From Rhytidiadelphus loreus (Eukaryota; Streptophyta; Bryopsida; Hypnales; Hylocomiaceae), in NCBI GenBank assembly GCA_947034895.1, contig OX344761.1, positions 31,508,863 to 31,572,862 on the forward strand: a DNA stretch of 64,000 bases, in the 5' to 3' direction. Position 1 is the first letter of the stretch. Each line of letters opens with the position of its first letter. The notes under the pieces were generated by a model. The model saw nothing but the letters and a program-made list of their open reading frames with translations, did no database searches and had not been told where the DNA came from. The position numbers and the translations under genes were made by a program. Positions 13,496-25,000 of this stretch are shown here, in pieces.

Positions 13496-13593
13496 TGTAC
13501 CAAAAGTAGGGGGTCCAGGTAGTACCTGCAAGACCTTCGTCGGATCCGACTAAGGTCTTAGAGGTACTACCTAGACCTCCTACTTTTGGTACA
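13496..13593. repeat. Palindromic hairpin, copy P8
   Basis: Near-perfect palindrome of about 98 bp in the same intron as P7. The outer arms are TGTACCAAAAGTAGG and CCTACTTTTGGTACA, the next arms GGTAGTACCT and AGGTACTACC, and the centre TCGTCGGATCCGACTAAGG. A long T run follows directly. Its arms match P1 in the transposase intron better than the tandem P2-P6 copies. Confidence 0.85.
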
Positions 13594-15987
13594 CAATTTT
13601 TTTTTTTTTTTTTTTTTTTTTACATATATTTTTTTTCACATCGTTATTTAACTTTTTATTTAACCTATTTCCTTAAGGTATTTCAATTTTTTTTGGCTCA
13701 CATTTCTATATGCAACAAAAATAATTTGTTTTTGGTAGAGGTTGGAACTTATATGTAATTCCTTTTTTCCCTTGACCTTCAGGTATTTCAAGTTAGAGCT
13801 TCTACCAAAGGGTGCAATTTCCCAAAGTGATCTTCCTCCTTTTTTTTGTCTACATGGCTTGATTGTAGTTCGGCAGATTGCATGTATACTACGAACCAAC
13901 TTCAAACGTTCACCACAGCTCATCTCAGTGGAGGAGGGTGGTATTTGGAATGCCACATCACCTTCATGCCATCGTCGGAAGTAGGGTACCGGAAATCATT
14001 TGAGGGACTTGGTGCCATTGACTTGGACGTTGAGGAGTTTGTAGGCCTTAGTGAGAGACAGAAGAGGAGGGCCATCACAAGGAGGGAGCACAATGACAGA
14101 AAGAAGGAAGCTCGGGAGAAAATTATCTTCAACACGAAGGAGAAGAAAGAGGCCAACAGAATTGCAAAGTTGGCAGAGAAGGAGCAAGAGAAGGAAAAGG
14201 AAAAGGAAGAGAAGGCAAAGGCGAAAGGCAAGAAGAAGGTGGACTCGAAAGCCCCAATTCCAACATCTTCTACAGTGGATCAAGTCTCGCAAATGCAAGG
14301 CACGTCTCAAGTTGGAGTGAAGAGGAAAGCCCTCTCGCAATTGATTGAAGACGTCATCACTCACGGGACCCAAGCTCTTGTCCTTCTTGAAGATGAGGGG
14401 GATGACACAGAGGATTTAATCCTTAACATCTCTGTTGATGACCTTGTGGATGACATGCGGTCTCCTAAGCCGACTTTGTATGCACAAGTTGTGGATTTCT
14501 TGAAGAAGGTAATATTTTGTCGTTTTTAATAGCAATCCTATTTTTTGACTTCAATGACATGAGAATCATGTGAATTCATAATTAATTTCTTTGAATGCAA
14601 TTTTATTGTAGGTATCACCAGGGAAGTCTCGATTTTTTGATGGTGTAGTTAATCGAAGGCTAGGGGTGGATCTCATCTTCCTCGATTGTCCGGAGAATCT
14701 ACCGGTTCCAAGGATTTCCAGTGCAAAAAATGAGGTTTCAGCATGGAACGAAGACATTGAGTACGAGGCTATGCAATCAGTATTTGCTTTTTCAGAAAGG
14801 CATCTACAGGACCATGGATGTTTGATAATTATCCACTCATTCTCTATGGCTTCCAAAAGCGCAATTAAGGATTGTGTGAGATTTACCCAATGTTAAAGAA
14901 GAAGGAGTGGTTGGGCATGAATCGCTTGCACTTGACTTCGGCATTGGACAACACAACCACGGTAAGTATAATGCCAAATTTTTAGCAAAATGATGTTAGT
15001 TTATAATTCATTTTGTAATTCAATTCTTACATTTGGGGGGGGGGGATGCTTGCAGATGCAGAAGTTTTCAATTACCCTTTTTGTGAAGGATTTGGGTGCG
15101 AAAGGGAAATCCAACTTTTCTTTCAAATACATACATATGATGAAGAGTGCAGGTCTTGACATTGGACGTGACGATATCTTGATGAACTTCACCAAAGACA
15201 GCGACTTGGCGATGGATGGCCCTAAGCCATGGCGTGGGGCTCGTGAAAAAGACCCTCAATTTTTTCAACTCCTTCTTGAAGCCACAACTGATGAAGGAGA
15301 TGTAGTGCTAGATTGCACTGCAGCTACAAGTGCAAATTGAATACTTGAACCACGGATTTGATTTGAAATTTGTAAATGCATCATTCAACTTATTTATTTG
15401 GTGTTATTCAATTTGGACAGGTGCATCTATTACCGCTTGTCGTGGTACAGGGCGTCACATTGTGACGTTAGAGGAGGATGGGGACATTTTTAAAGCCATC
15501 CTTGACCCCATGAAGAAGTCTATTTCGGTTGTAGCTCCAACCGACAACCACTAGTGGCAGTTGAGGAATCTGAAGATCCAGACGTTATGCCCATTGTAGC
15601 TCGCAAGTTCGCCCGGAAGACACCATTGAGTAAGTAAGTTTGCAACTTTTCTATATTTCCTTTTTTCCAAATCATGTTTGACGTTTTGCAATCTAAAATT
15701 GTTTCACTTCTACTTGTAGTCTTCGACGATTGACATCAGTAGGTGGATTGATGAAGACACAAAGACTTCTCTTGAGTCCAGAGAAGCCTTTTCATCTTCT
15801 TGTCTATGCCGAGCAGATGGCATCGGCATTTGCAGAGTTTGGTTGTTCTAAACCAAAACGCTGTAAAGATACATATGCTTTGAATGTTTTGCATTTTATA
15901 GATGGTAGTGCATGTGAGGGTAGAGAGACTTCAGAGTCATCATCATCTATGACTGACGCTTCTACGACGACGTCCACTGCCACTTAG

Positions 15988-16951
15988 ACTCTTGAGATTC
16001 ACATCTCTTGAGTTGAACTATTATGTGTGGATTTTTATTATGATTGGATTTGTGTGTTTTATGATTATATCTTGGATGCTTGTTATTTGAATTTGAATTT
16101 TTTACACCTACATGACTATTGACAATAATCACAATTTATTCTCTCCTAAAACATCATCCACATACGTTTGCAAGTTCCTCAAATTCCATTATAATGACTC
16201 TATATTTGCTGAAATTTAAATATTCTAAATCCACGGTCATAGGTACCAAACTTGTTTTTTCTTTGCAAAAAATTCCCCGCTCACAGGCTCACATGCTAGC
16301 AACCCTGCTTATGTGTACACTCAAGTCTCTTTAATCTAACCCTCCTTAAATGACATTCTAGAATATTGTGAACACTTGCCATACTATCCTTCCTTAGAGC
16401 ACACTTACTCGCATTCAAACTATTTGATGTGTAGTATGACAACTTCCTAGTAGTCAAATTAACTCTATAAGGACATTGAGGCTAAAAAATGTTTGATGCA
16501 TGACTTTCAAAGTTATTGTAGAAATGATGAATGCACCTATTGGTCCAAAATCAAATCATTTTTGGCAAAATACATTAGTAATAGGTCTCATTCTTCTGGG
16601 ATTAATCTCGTAAAGATGCTACAGATCTAAAAGGTCTAATGGATGAATTCATTGTAGAAACAAAAAATGCACCTATTGGTTCAATAATTGGAATCTTTTG
16701 GTGACTATTTTAGTCATGGAGGATAGCATCCTTCTAGGTTAACATTGAAATGCTTGACCTATGACCATAGAGTTGAAAGTCAGATTTTGTTACTATGTAT
16801 GCTCCCATTTAGCAACTACATGTGAACAAAAAAATTTGTTCTTATTTTTCAGAGATAAAATTATGTGTCTTTTTTACTTCATAAAAAATTTAGATTTCTT
16901 TTATCAAAAATTGATTTAAATTAGATCCAAATTTTTGAAGAAAAATCATAT
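15988..16951. other. Non-coding AT-rich stretch
   Basis: This is the 3' flank of the ParB-methyltransferase gene up to the CACTA element. I see no gene. It may contain the right end of the putative composite element, but I found no repeat matching the left flank near 1-1900. Confidence 0.45.
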
Positions 16952-18255
16952 CACTACATGAAAATGGGCCCTTTTGTGACTATAGCTAAATGACTTCTTG
17001 CCAAGAATGACTAAAGAATGACTTGGTCCCTCTAATTGCACCAGTGTAGAATGCTCCACAACATCCAAGTCGTCACGTAGTTGTTGGTGTGACATGGGGA
17101 TGAAAAGTCCACAATGTCAAGACTTCATCCATTGATTTCTATTCACAGTGTTGTTGAACTTTCGATGTAGACTTAGTCAATTCTACCATGGAGGCCAAAG
17201 CCAAAATAGAGCAAATTGTTGTCATATATAGTGATTGCGCTTTACTAGAGGGGGACTATGTAATGACTTCCGTGCCACTGCGATTTAGTGATTTGAAGTC
17301 ATTCGTCAACGCTTCAAAAAGAAATGGAAAGAAAATGGCTACTTTTTTCTCTATAATTTTCTATTATATTTTTTCTTTTTTTTCATTTTCAAATTTCCTT
17401 TTAATCTTTTTTCTCTTTTAGTCTCTTCTTTTCTTTTGTATCTTCTTGCTTTTCTTACTTCTTCATTTATCTTTTTCATTAACTGTAAAATTCTTTTCCA
17501 ATCCCTTCTTCAATTTTGTCTATAACTTTTGATTATGAGTTTCAAAATCTAAAATGGATTTTTGGAGATGAAAGTAAGATTGATTTCCCAATTTGTACTA
17601 GTTCAAATTTTTTGAAAAACGTTAATCTACTTCGCTTAAATGACGTCTAAAATATTACTTGTAACACAATTCTTGAGTTTAACATATACTCCTTAAATAA
17701 TTGTCATTACATTCCTTTTTGCACATGTCAAAACAACTATAAACTGATAGGAAAATAACTTCCCACATTTTTAGGAAGTAATTTGAACCCTAAATCCACA
17801 TTACTTCCAAATGACTACATAATCACTTGCCATGTGGCAATCCATGTGAATGCTACAAAGACTTCATTGCAACTTCAAAATGACTATATAATGACTTTTG
17901 ATGTGGTTGTTCACATCAGATGTTTAATGGATTTGTGGTAACTTGAAAATGACTTGAAAATGACTGTCTATGTGGATGTCCACATGGGATGGAAAGAGGA
18001 AAGTACTTTCCACATGGCAACATAGTAGCCATTTCCTTGAGCAAAATTTCTTTTATCAATTCAATGATAACTGTCTCTCATCCATTTATACATCGAAGGT
18101 ACAAATCATTGGTGATAATAAAAATGGAAGTTATGTATAAACTACTTGTTCACTATGACTCCAAGAGGCCTGAGTCATTCTACGGTCAAATATGTCTGGA
18201 ATGACTGCTGTGAAGTCATATATTGAAGTCATTTATATGGTCATTTTTTGTAGTG
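16952..18255. mobile_element. Non-autonomous CACTA (En/Spm-type) element
   Basis: The left end is CACTACATGAAAATG. The right end is CATTTTTTGTAGTG, whose complement starts CACTACAAAAAATG. The 3 bp on each side are TAT (16949-16951 and 18256-18258), the target-site duplication length of CACTA elements. The 1,304 bp interior has no transposase. It has scattered subterminal motifs of ATGACTT type (for example around 16980-17030 and 17820-17960), as expected for transposase-binding repeats. Confidence 0.85.
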
Positions 18256-18688
18256 TATCAAATACAAAATTATCTCAAAAAATCTAAAAATTTCGCTACA
18301 TGTGTATATCTTAGTAAAAAAAATATCATAGTATGAATATAATTTCCATGTGATTCTATAATTAGTTTTTAACAAACATTGAAAATACATTCAAAGTTCA
18401 AATTGCAATAAAATATTGAATTTTAAGAATATTTTCAGTATTCAAATTTGAATGGAAACTAGAGTAGATGAACTTTATTTCATTAGTAGGGCTCAAATTC
18501 AAAATACATCTTTTTTCATCAAGAAATTTGAGATTTAAAGCAACATAAGCAAACAACTTCTCCAAATACACTAAAACAACATATTTCATGATCCATTTTT
18601 CTTACTAACTTGAAAAAATTAGATGAAAAAAGGCTTCCAATTTTCGTCCAACTCATTTGATTGTCATCCAAACGGCACGGACGCCATT

Positions 18689-19124
18689 TGACATCCATGT
18701 GCCCTCCATGATCACGGGGGTTTAGAGTGTATTGATATTGTACCGGTGAAGGTGTAATTCAACATTGAGGTGCTGAAATTGAATTTTCCACATCAGATTT
18801 TCAGGGGTCCACATCAATCACAGGATGACATGTGACATTTTTTCTTTAAACAAATGACTTAATTTATGCCGAATCTAACCTTTGTTTTAGGGTAGGGTGT
18901 CCACTTGACATCCATGGGCTCCAGGATTAAGGGTTTTAGAGTGTATAGAAGAAATACTGTATCGGTGAAGGTGAGATTCAACAGTGAGGTGCTGAAATTG
19001 AATTTCCACATCAGATTTTCAAGGGGCCACATCAATCACAAGATGACATGTGACAATTTATTTTTTACACAAATGACTTAAATTTATGCCGAATCTATCC
19101 TTTGTGTAGGGTAGGGTGTCCACT
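18689..19124. repeat. ~216 bp tandem duplication
   Basis: Two head-to-tail copies (about 18689-18904 and 18905-19124). Each runs from TTGACATCCATG through GGTGAAGGTG and CTGAAATTGAATTTCCACATC to TTTAGGGTAGGGTGTCCACT. They lie just upstream of the probable promoter of the BAG/EF-hand gene. Confidence 0.8.
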
Positions 19125-22070
19125 TCTCCAAAATGAGAAAAAATGAGAAAAAAATTTTAAAAAAGAAAAAAGAAAAAAGGATGTTGTTACTTTTTACCGC
19201 TATTTGACTTTCTCCAAGCGGAAACTCTCCTCTAGAAACACCGTGGACACTGTTTCAAAGGGAAAAAGTCCAGATCCAATGCCGGCGCTCATCATCGTCT
19301 CTCCACCCTCGCCTTCAGTTTCTCCTCCGATCTCCCACCTTTCTTCCTGTTTTCCTCCAAATTTTCCTTAGCTACGCAACGCAACGCAACGCATCGCATC
19401 GCACTCTCTTCTTACAGGTTAGTTGCATTGTGATCTGCTTCCAACTCTTGTAATTGCAAAATTCGCTTCGCAGGGTCGCTCTCATCCATCCCATCAGCCC
19501 TTCTTTTCGATTTCATTGATTGGACAAGGGATCCATTTGATTTCTAGTGCAGTTCGCAAATTCACAGGGTGCAGATTTCAAGGGATTTGTGATGCTAGGT
19601 TAGGTCCGTGTAGTAGTACTGCGTCTCTGCGCAATGTTTTGTTGCAATTTTAGGTCATGGCCTCGTTTTCTTTGAGTTGAATGTTTTGGCTTCGATCTTG
19701 TGTTTTGAAGGGCGTGGGGATTTCTCGATCCGCATCCTTTATTTCTGCATCGTTTCATCTGATTTGCTAGAATCTGGAGCTAGAATCTCATGTAGGTTTG
19801 GATCTGTAATCTCATGAACAATTTGTTTGGGGTTGTAAAGGTAGTCAGTATTGTTTCTTCATATTCGGAATTAGCTTGCAGTTGTCTGAAATTAGGTTAG
19901 AGGTTCCGTCTTCAATTGTTTGGTTATGTAAAGTTAGATATTATTGTTACCTCATATTTAGAATTAGATTTTAGTTGTATTTGATGAGGTTATAGTTGAC
20001 TGTCTGGAAGTAGTTTAGAAATACTATTACGATTTAACGAATTAAGTAAAAAAGAAATAAAGGAGAAAGCAGTCGGGTATGGTGGTTCATGTCTGTACTT
20101 ATTTCCTGGATTTTAGAGAGTTCAGTTATACAAGTTTTGAATGGAACTTTATTCAACCTGGCTGATTGTTCCCAAGAGTTTAAAGAAAGAGTTGCCTCTA
20201 CCAGTAGCTAAAAATTCAACATTCAAGTGTCTAAGGTTAGAGAAATTGGCTTTGATAGGTTCTAAACATTAAGTTGGAAGGACCATAAGAATTGGTTGCA
20301 TGATGACTTGCTACATGTCAGGTTAACGTATTAACTAGCTTAATGATTTCCAAAGACACCTGTGGGCTCATTTCTGAACGTTTGTATTTGGATCATGACA
20401 ATCATGAATTGTCGGTATTTCTCTGAACTTGTTTTGAATGATTCAGACAACATTGATTCAACTTAAGCTGTAAAATGGAGCCTTATTTTGGATATCAAGC
20501 GTGTTGAAGCGATGCTATTCCTTTTACTTTCTTTTTTATCTGCTCTGATAGATTTTGCATACTTCAAAATTTGCAGTTTCAGACTTCTGCTTGGAGAAGG
20601 CTTGAACTATTTGGAGGAGGCTTGGACTACTTGGAGAAGCACTTGAAGGGTCTACATTTCACACGGATGGTCCAAGGGCTGAGGTTTTAGTATAAAGTAA
20701 GAAAGGCAAACCTTCGTCCACATATTTTTAGTGGATTCCTAACAGTATTGTTATCTGGTTCTGTGGGCAATGGTTACAGTACTCCCATACCTTATTAATG
20801 TCACCCAAACTGCATGTGATTATATGGAATTTCTGACAATTAATTGTGCTGCATGTCAAAGTGACATTAAAAAAATCTTTGGGATCATAGGAGTCTGGAA
20901 GGTGATGGTCTAGAATCCTTTTCATACTTATCAAACTCCTTATTATTTGTATGTAACCTTCTTGTGACCTAACGGAGAGACACAAAGTAAGTTTTGGTCT
21001 GGGTACATGTGTTTCTAAAGTTTCGTGAGAATGGTGACAATGTGTTTCTAAAGATTTTAGAGAAGTGAAATTATATGTTTCAGATTACTATCATTTATAT
21101 CTCCATAATGTCTCTAGTTGATCGCTACGCTATACTCATAATACCTTGCGGGTTAAAGGCAACGGTATCATTTATTTCATTGGCTAATTAAAAGTGGATT
21201 ATTATCCTTAATCCTCCTCTTGATTTTAAGTCTTTGATCAAACAAAAGTTCCGATCTAGTCATTTTTAATCGATTCAGTTTTCTTTATTCCAATAAGTCT
21301 AATAATGCTCTTCAGCCTCCCAGCTCTTTTTAGCAATTTTCAGTCCATATTGGCTGTAGCTGATTCTGTACCCGCTACTGAAGAGTAGCTCCAATCGTCA
21401 TATTAAAAAATATGGCAGAATTTCATGAGATTGACACTCTGTATCTGTCTGAATACAACCTCACATCTCTACCAGTCTTATTTTTTTAGAGCTCTATGGA
21501 GTTGAATGCATTATCATAACGTTCTTGAACAAAGCATTCTTCATCTTCTATAGGAATCTTTATTGCTCATAAGTAACTTTTATCTTACTCATAAAGGTAC
21601 CTGCTTAGCTCCCATGAGTTCTTCTCCATTCTCTCCTAGTGATTTGATTCTTCCATCATTTTCTCCATCCTTGAAGGAGCTCTTTGTATGACGTAGCTCT
21701 TTTGAAGTCTTCACTTGATGTCTTCCTCCAAAAGGAGTTTCTTCTAATTGTTTTTTAGAATGTCAAAACATGATACTTTATGAATACAACCATTCCAGTT
21801 TCATGCTTTGGCTCCTATGAGTTCTTCTCTATTCTTTCCTAATCAATTGATCCTTCCACTATTCTCTCCATCGTTGTACTAGCTCTACTTAAGCCTTTAC
21901 ACTAATTCTTTCTCCAAAAGGATAGACTTCCAATTTGTTCAAGGATGTCATGATCAAACCATGCTATATCTTCGAATTTGACCTTCCTGTTTCATGCTTT
22001 TGCACAGAGAACTAATGCTGTATGCCTATTTCCCCAGATTAAAAAGGATTTCTGCTGTGGTGGACCTGCA
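19125..22070 (+). promoter_or_regulatory. Probable promoter, 5' UTR exon(s) and leader intron of the BAG-PEF gene
   Basis: No protein-coding exon is evident. The GC-richer, pyrimidine-rich block at about 19250-19420 looks like a transcription start region. It ends at CTTACAG followed by a GTTAGT donor near 19418. A second possible leader exon starts after TTTGCAG near 20578 and holds a 24 bp imperfect repeat (TTGGAGAAGGCTTGAACTAT type). The acceptor CCCCAG at 22037 then leads to the coding ATG at 22071. Two diverged ~175 bp direct repeats, each starting CTCC(C/T)ATGAGTTCTTCTC, lie at about 21609-21778 and 21808-21955. The leader exons are inference. Confidence 0.45.
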
Positions 22071-25000
22071 ATGAAGTACAGACGGTCCAAGCCGCATGTA
22101 GCAGCCACAGCGATCCAAGCGGCGTATCGAGGCCACCTGGTGCGCAAGACACAACCTCTGAAGCTTCTCCGCATCATCCGAAGCGTGCGAACGGAGCTTC
22201 AGAGGCTGGAGCACCAACTCGCAGCCGACCCCCGTTTGTTCGAGACTCTGCGGAGGGATCCCACGGAGAGGCTGAAATGGAGCGAGGGAGGGATGGCGCT
22301 CCTGCTGCAGCTCGACTCCATGCAGGCAACTTTCATTTATTTGTTTCTTTATTCTTATTCTTCGTTCTTTACTGGGGTGTTTCTGAGAATTCATTAGAGG
22401 CTACCAATTGGGGCGAATTCTGTTATTTCTGTAGCTACCATATAGGTTCTGGCGATTTTACAACGAATTTTGTCTAAGAGTTTATAAGAATATCATCACT
22501 AACTGAAAAAATTATTTGATAATAAGTAACTTCATGTAAAGCTTTTGAAAATACCATGGCAATGCACTCAGTTTGTTGCCTAAAAGCTTTGAGATTTTAC
22601 AAATGTTTCTATTCTATAGTTACATATTCACGAACGAGGGTCTCTGAATGCAGGGAGTGCACCCGGTGGTGCGAGTGCAGCGTAAGAGTCTGACTAAGGA
22701 CGTGATTCTGTACCAAGAGTATATAGATTCTGCGGGGAAAGGAGCACATTTGCCTTATGTTCCACCTCCAGGGCAGGGCCTGCCTCAAGTACCTCCATTC
22801 AATGTAATGCATAACCAACAAGGAGGGCATTCTACCACAAGTTACACTTCTTATGCAGCAACGCAGCAGGCTGGTAACCCTCAGGCTCATGTTCCCTACG
22901 TTCCAACAGGTCCAGGTCGCGGTGAGCGTCCTGCCAGTCAATTTCCTGTAGCCCCAGAGAAGACTTATTATCCTCCAGCTCAAGGTGTGGCTTGTGAATC
23001 CTTAAACCTTATGTTTTGGCTGCAGGGAACGCTGTCACTCCTTTGGCTTGGCTTGTTCCTCTTGAACATGCTCTTCTTTCTTGTTTCTAAGTTCATAATG
23101 TTTTTCGGGGAAAGGAGTTTTGACCTCCTTAAGGTTTCAATATTGATGCTCGGTGAATCAGGTTGTAGCGTTGTAACCTGGGTTGCAAATTAATGGGTTT
23201 GAGGTTGGCATATGAGCATGTTTCATGTTTCCATAATCTTTTCATAGTTTCTCATACATGCTTTTTTTGTGGATCAGGCAACCCTCGATATGAATATGAT
23301 ACACGTTTTCCTCCAGGCACAGAGCCTGACGTAATAGACCTCTTCAGGAAAGCAGATGTGGATGGAAGTGGAGCCATTGATACCATGGAGCTGCAAAGAA
23401 TTCTATCACTCAAGTTCTTCAATTTTAGTCGGAGAACTGTGCGCCTGATGCTCCACCTTTTTGCCGACAATACCACTGTTAGTTCCAGGTAACCGGACTT
23501 CTGAGCTCTTGCTTCCAGGGCATGTCTACTTTTCATTAGCTCCTTAGCTGAATGCAGACCATTTCTGTAGAGATGGGAATCGAGCATTGGATATGGATAT
23601 ATCACATGATCTTGTTCTTCATGAGCACCATTTTTAAACAAAATCCAACCATGTAGGTTACATGCAGGTTCTGTCAAGTGATGTGAAAATAAAGTCTCAT
23701 TAAGGAAATAATGTCCCTTGGCACTAATGTGCACAGCCATGTTATTTCTCATAAGAAGGCTGTACTTTCACGTTGCGTAGTCCAAAAAGTACATGGAGTT
23801 TTGTAACATCGTCACAATCAATTGTGTTGCATGTAAAAGTTGTTACACAACTTGGTGAACCCTTTTTACGCTTGTTGAACTTATTATTATCACTCATATG
23901 CAGCTTCTTATGTTGTAACAAGAGATAATGAAAGTACAATGAATGCAACTTCTTATGATGTAACAAGAGATAATGAAAGTATAGAGTGCATTTTGAGTTT
24001 GTTCCCTAAAATTCGATGATCAAGTGATAATCAAGTGATAGAGAACATGATATGAAAGAGGTGTAGCTGTAATTTTCATATTCTCTACTAGAGTATGAAA
24101 CTTGCCACCAAATTGGGCACAACGCACTACTTTTTTCTTCTAAGTACTAGGCCCTTTGTGGAGTTTGGGAATGTTATTTTGAAATCGCCTTTGAATTCTT
24201 CATGCGAGCTCTGACACCCCTTTTGATAAGAGGAAATTTCCATGACTGCTCCAATAGCTTGACTGATATCAATCTATTCCCCTACCCGTCAAATCGATAT
24301 TAATCTGTCTGATTTTCACTAAATGAATTAAAAGTGCTCTTGATAACCTAAAGTCATGTGATTTATGTTGCAGATTCAATATGATCCAACAGATTGGTTG
24401 ATACCAATCTGACCCTCCCTCCCTTATCCATCCGATCAATTTCAATCTGACTGGTTTGCACTTCATGGAAAGCGCTCCTGAAACCTGAAAGTCATTTGAT
24501 TTTTGATGTAGTTAAACCTGGCAGATTGATATCGATTGGATGGGGTGGGGGAGGGGAGGACTCAGTGTTGCAAATTGAGATTCAAAGTCATGTGATGTTT
24601 GGATTCTAGATTTGTTTGTGAATTTTAGACAACATGGAAAATTTTGTGGTGTTTGTGTTGTAGATTGGGACTCAAAGTCATGTGATGTTTGGGTTGCAAT
24701 TTGGGACTAAAAGTTATATGATGTGTTTAGAAGTTATGTGATGTGTTTAGAAGTTATGTGATGTTTAGGTTGCTAATTGTGACTAAAAGTTTTTGTGATG
24801 TTTGTGTTGGAGATTGGAGCTAAAACTGATGTCACGTTTGTGTTCCAAATTCGGATTGAAAGTAATGTGATGTTTGTGTTGTGATAATTGGGACTGAAAA
24901 TCATGTGATGTGTGTTGTAGATTGGGACCGGGTGCATTTGTGAAGCTTTGGAGGGAACTAAGGAAATGGCAACGGACATTCAAAAGCTTCGACATCAATG

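Larger units (their letters stand above)
11184..15987 (+). pseudogene. ParB-like domain fused to N4/N6-type DNA methyltransferase-like domain, decayed
   Basis: Exons by eye: 11184-11843, 11964-12156, 12277-12471, 12561-12776, 12913-13148, 13783-14508, 14612-14961, 15056-15329, 15421-15633, 15720-15987. Exon 1 holds KLFVCDGNHRLRAWM, the DGNHR-type motif of the ParB/sulfiredoxin fold. Exon 13783-14508 encodes a Lys/Glu/Arg-rich coiled coil. Exon 14612 has VDLIFLDCPENLP at the place of catalytic motif IV (usually DPPY). Exons 15056 and 15421 give GDVVLDCTAATSASITACR, a motif I-like S-adenosylmethionine loop. The order IV then I is that of beta-class amino methyltransferases. Frame breaks: one T short in a T8 run at 13840-13847, a shift near 14874, and another near 15535-15556. 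DCPE instead of DPPY argues against normal catalysis. Domain calls rest on motifs only. Confidence 0.66.

Noticed and set aside
13601..13640. Poly-T tract as a retroposed poly(A) tail
   Set aside because: It directly follows palindrome P8 without a recognisable retroposed gene body or target duplication.
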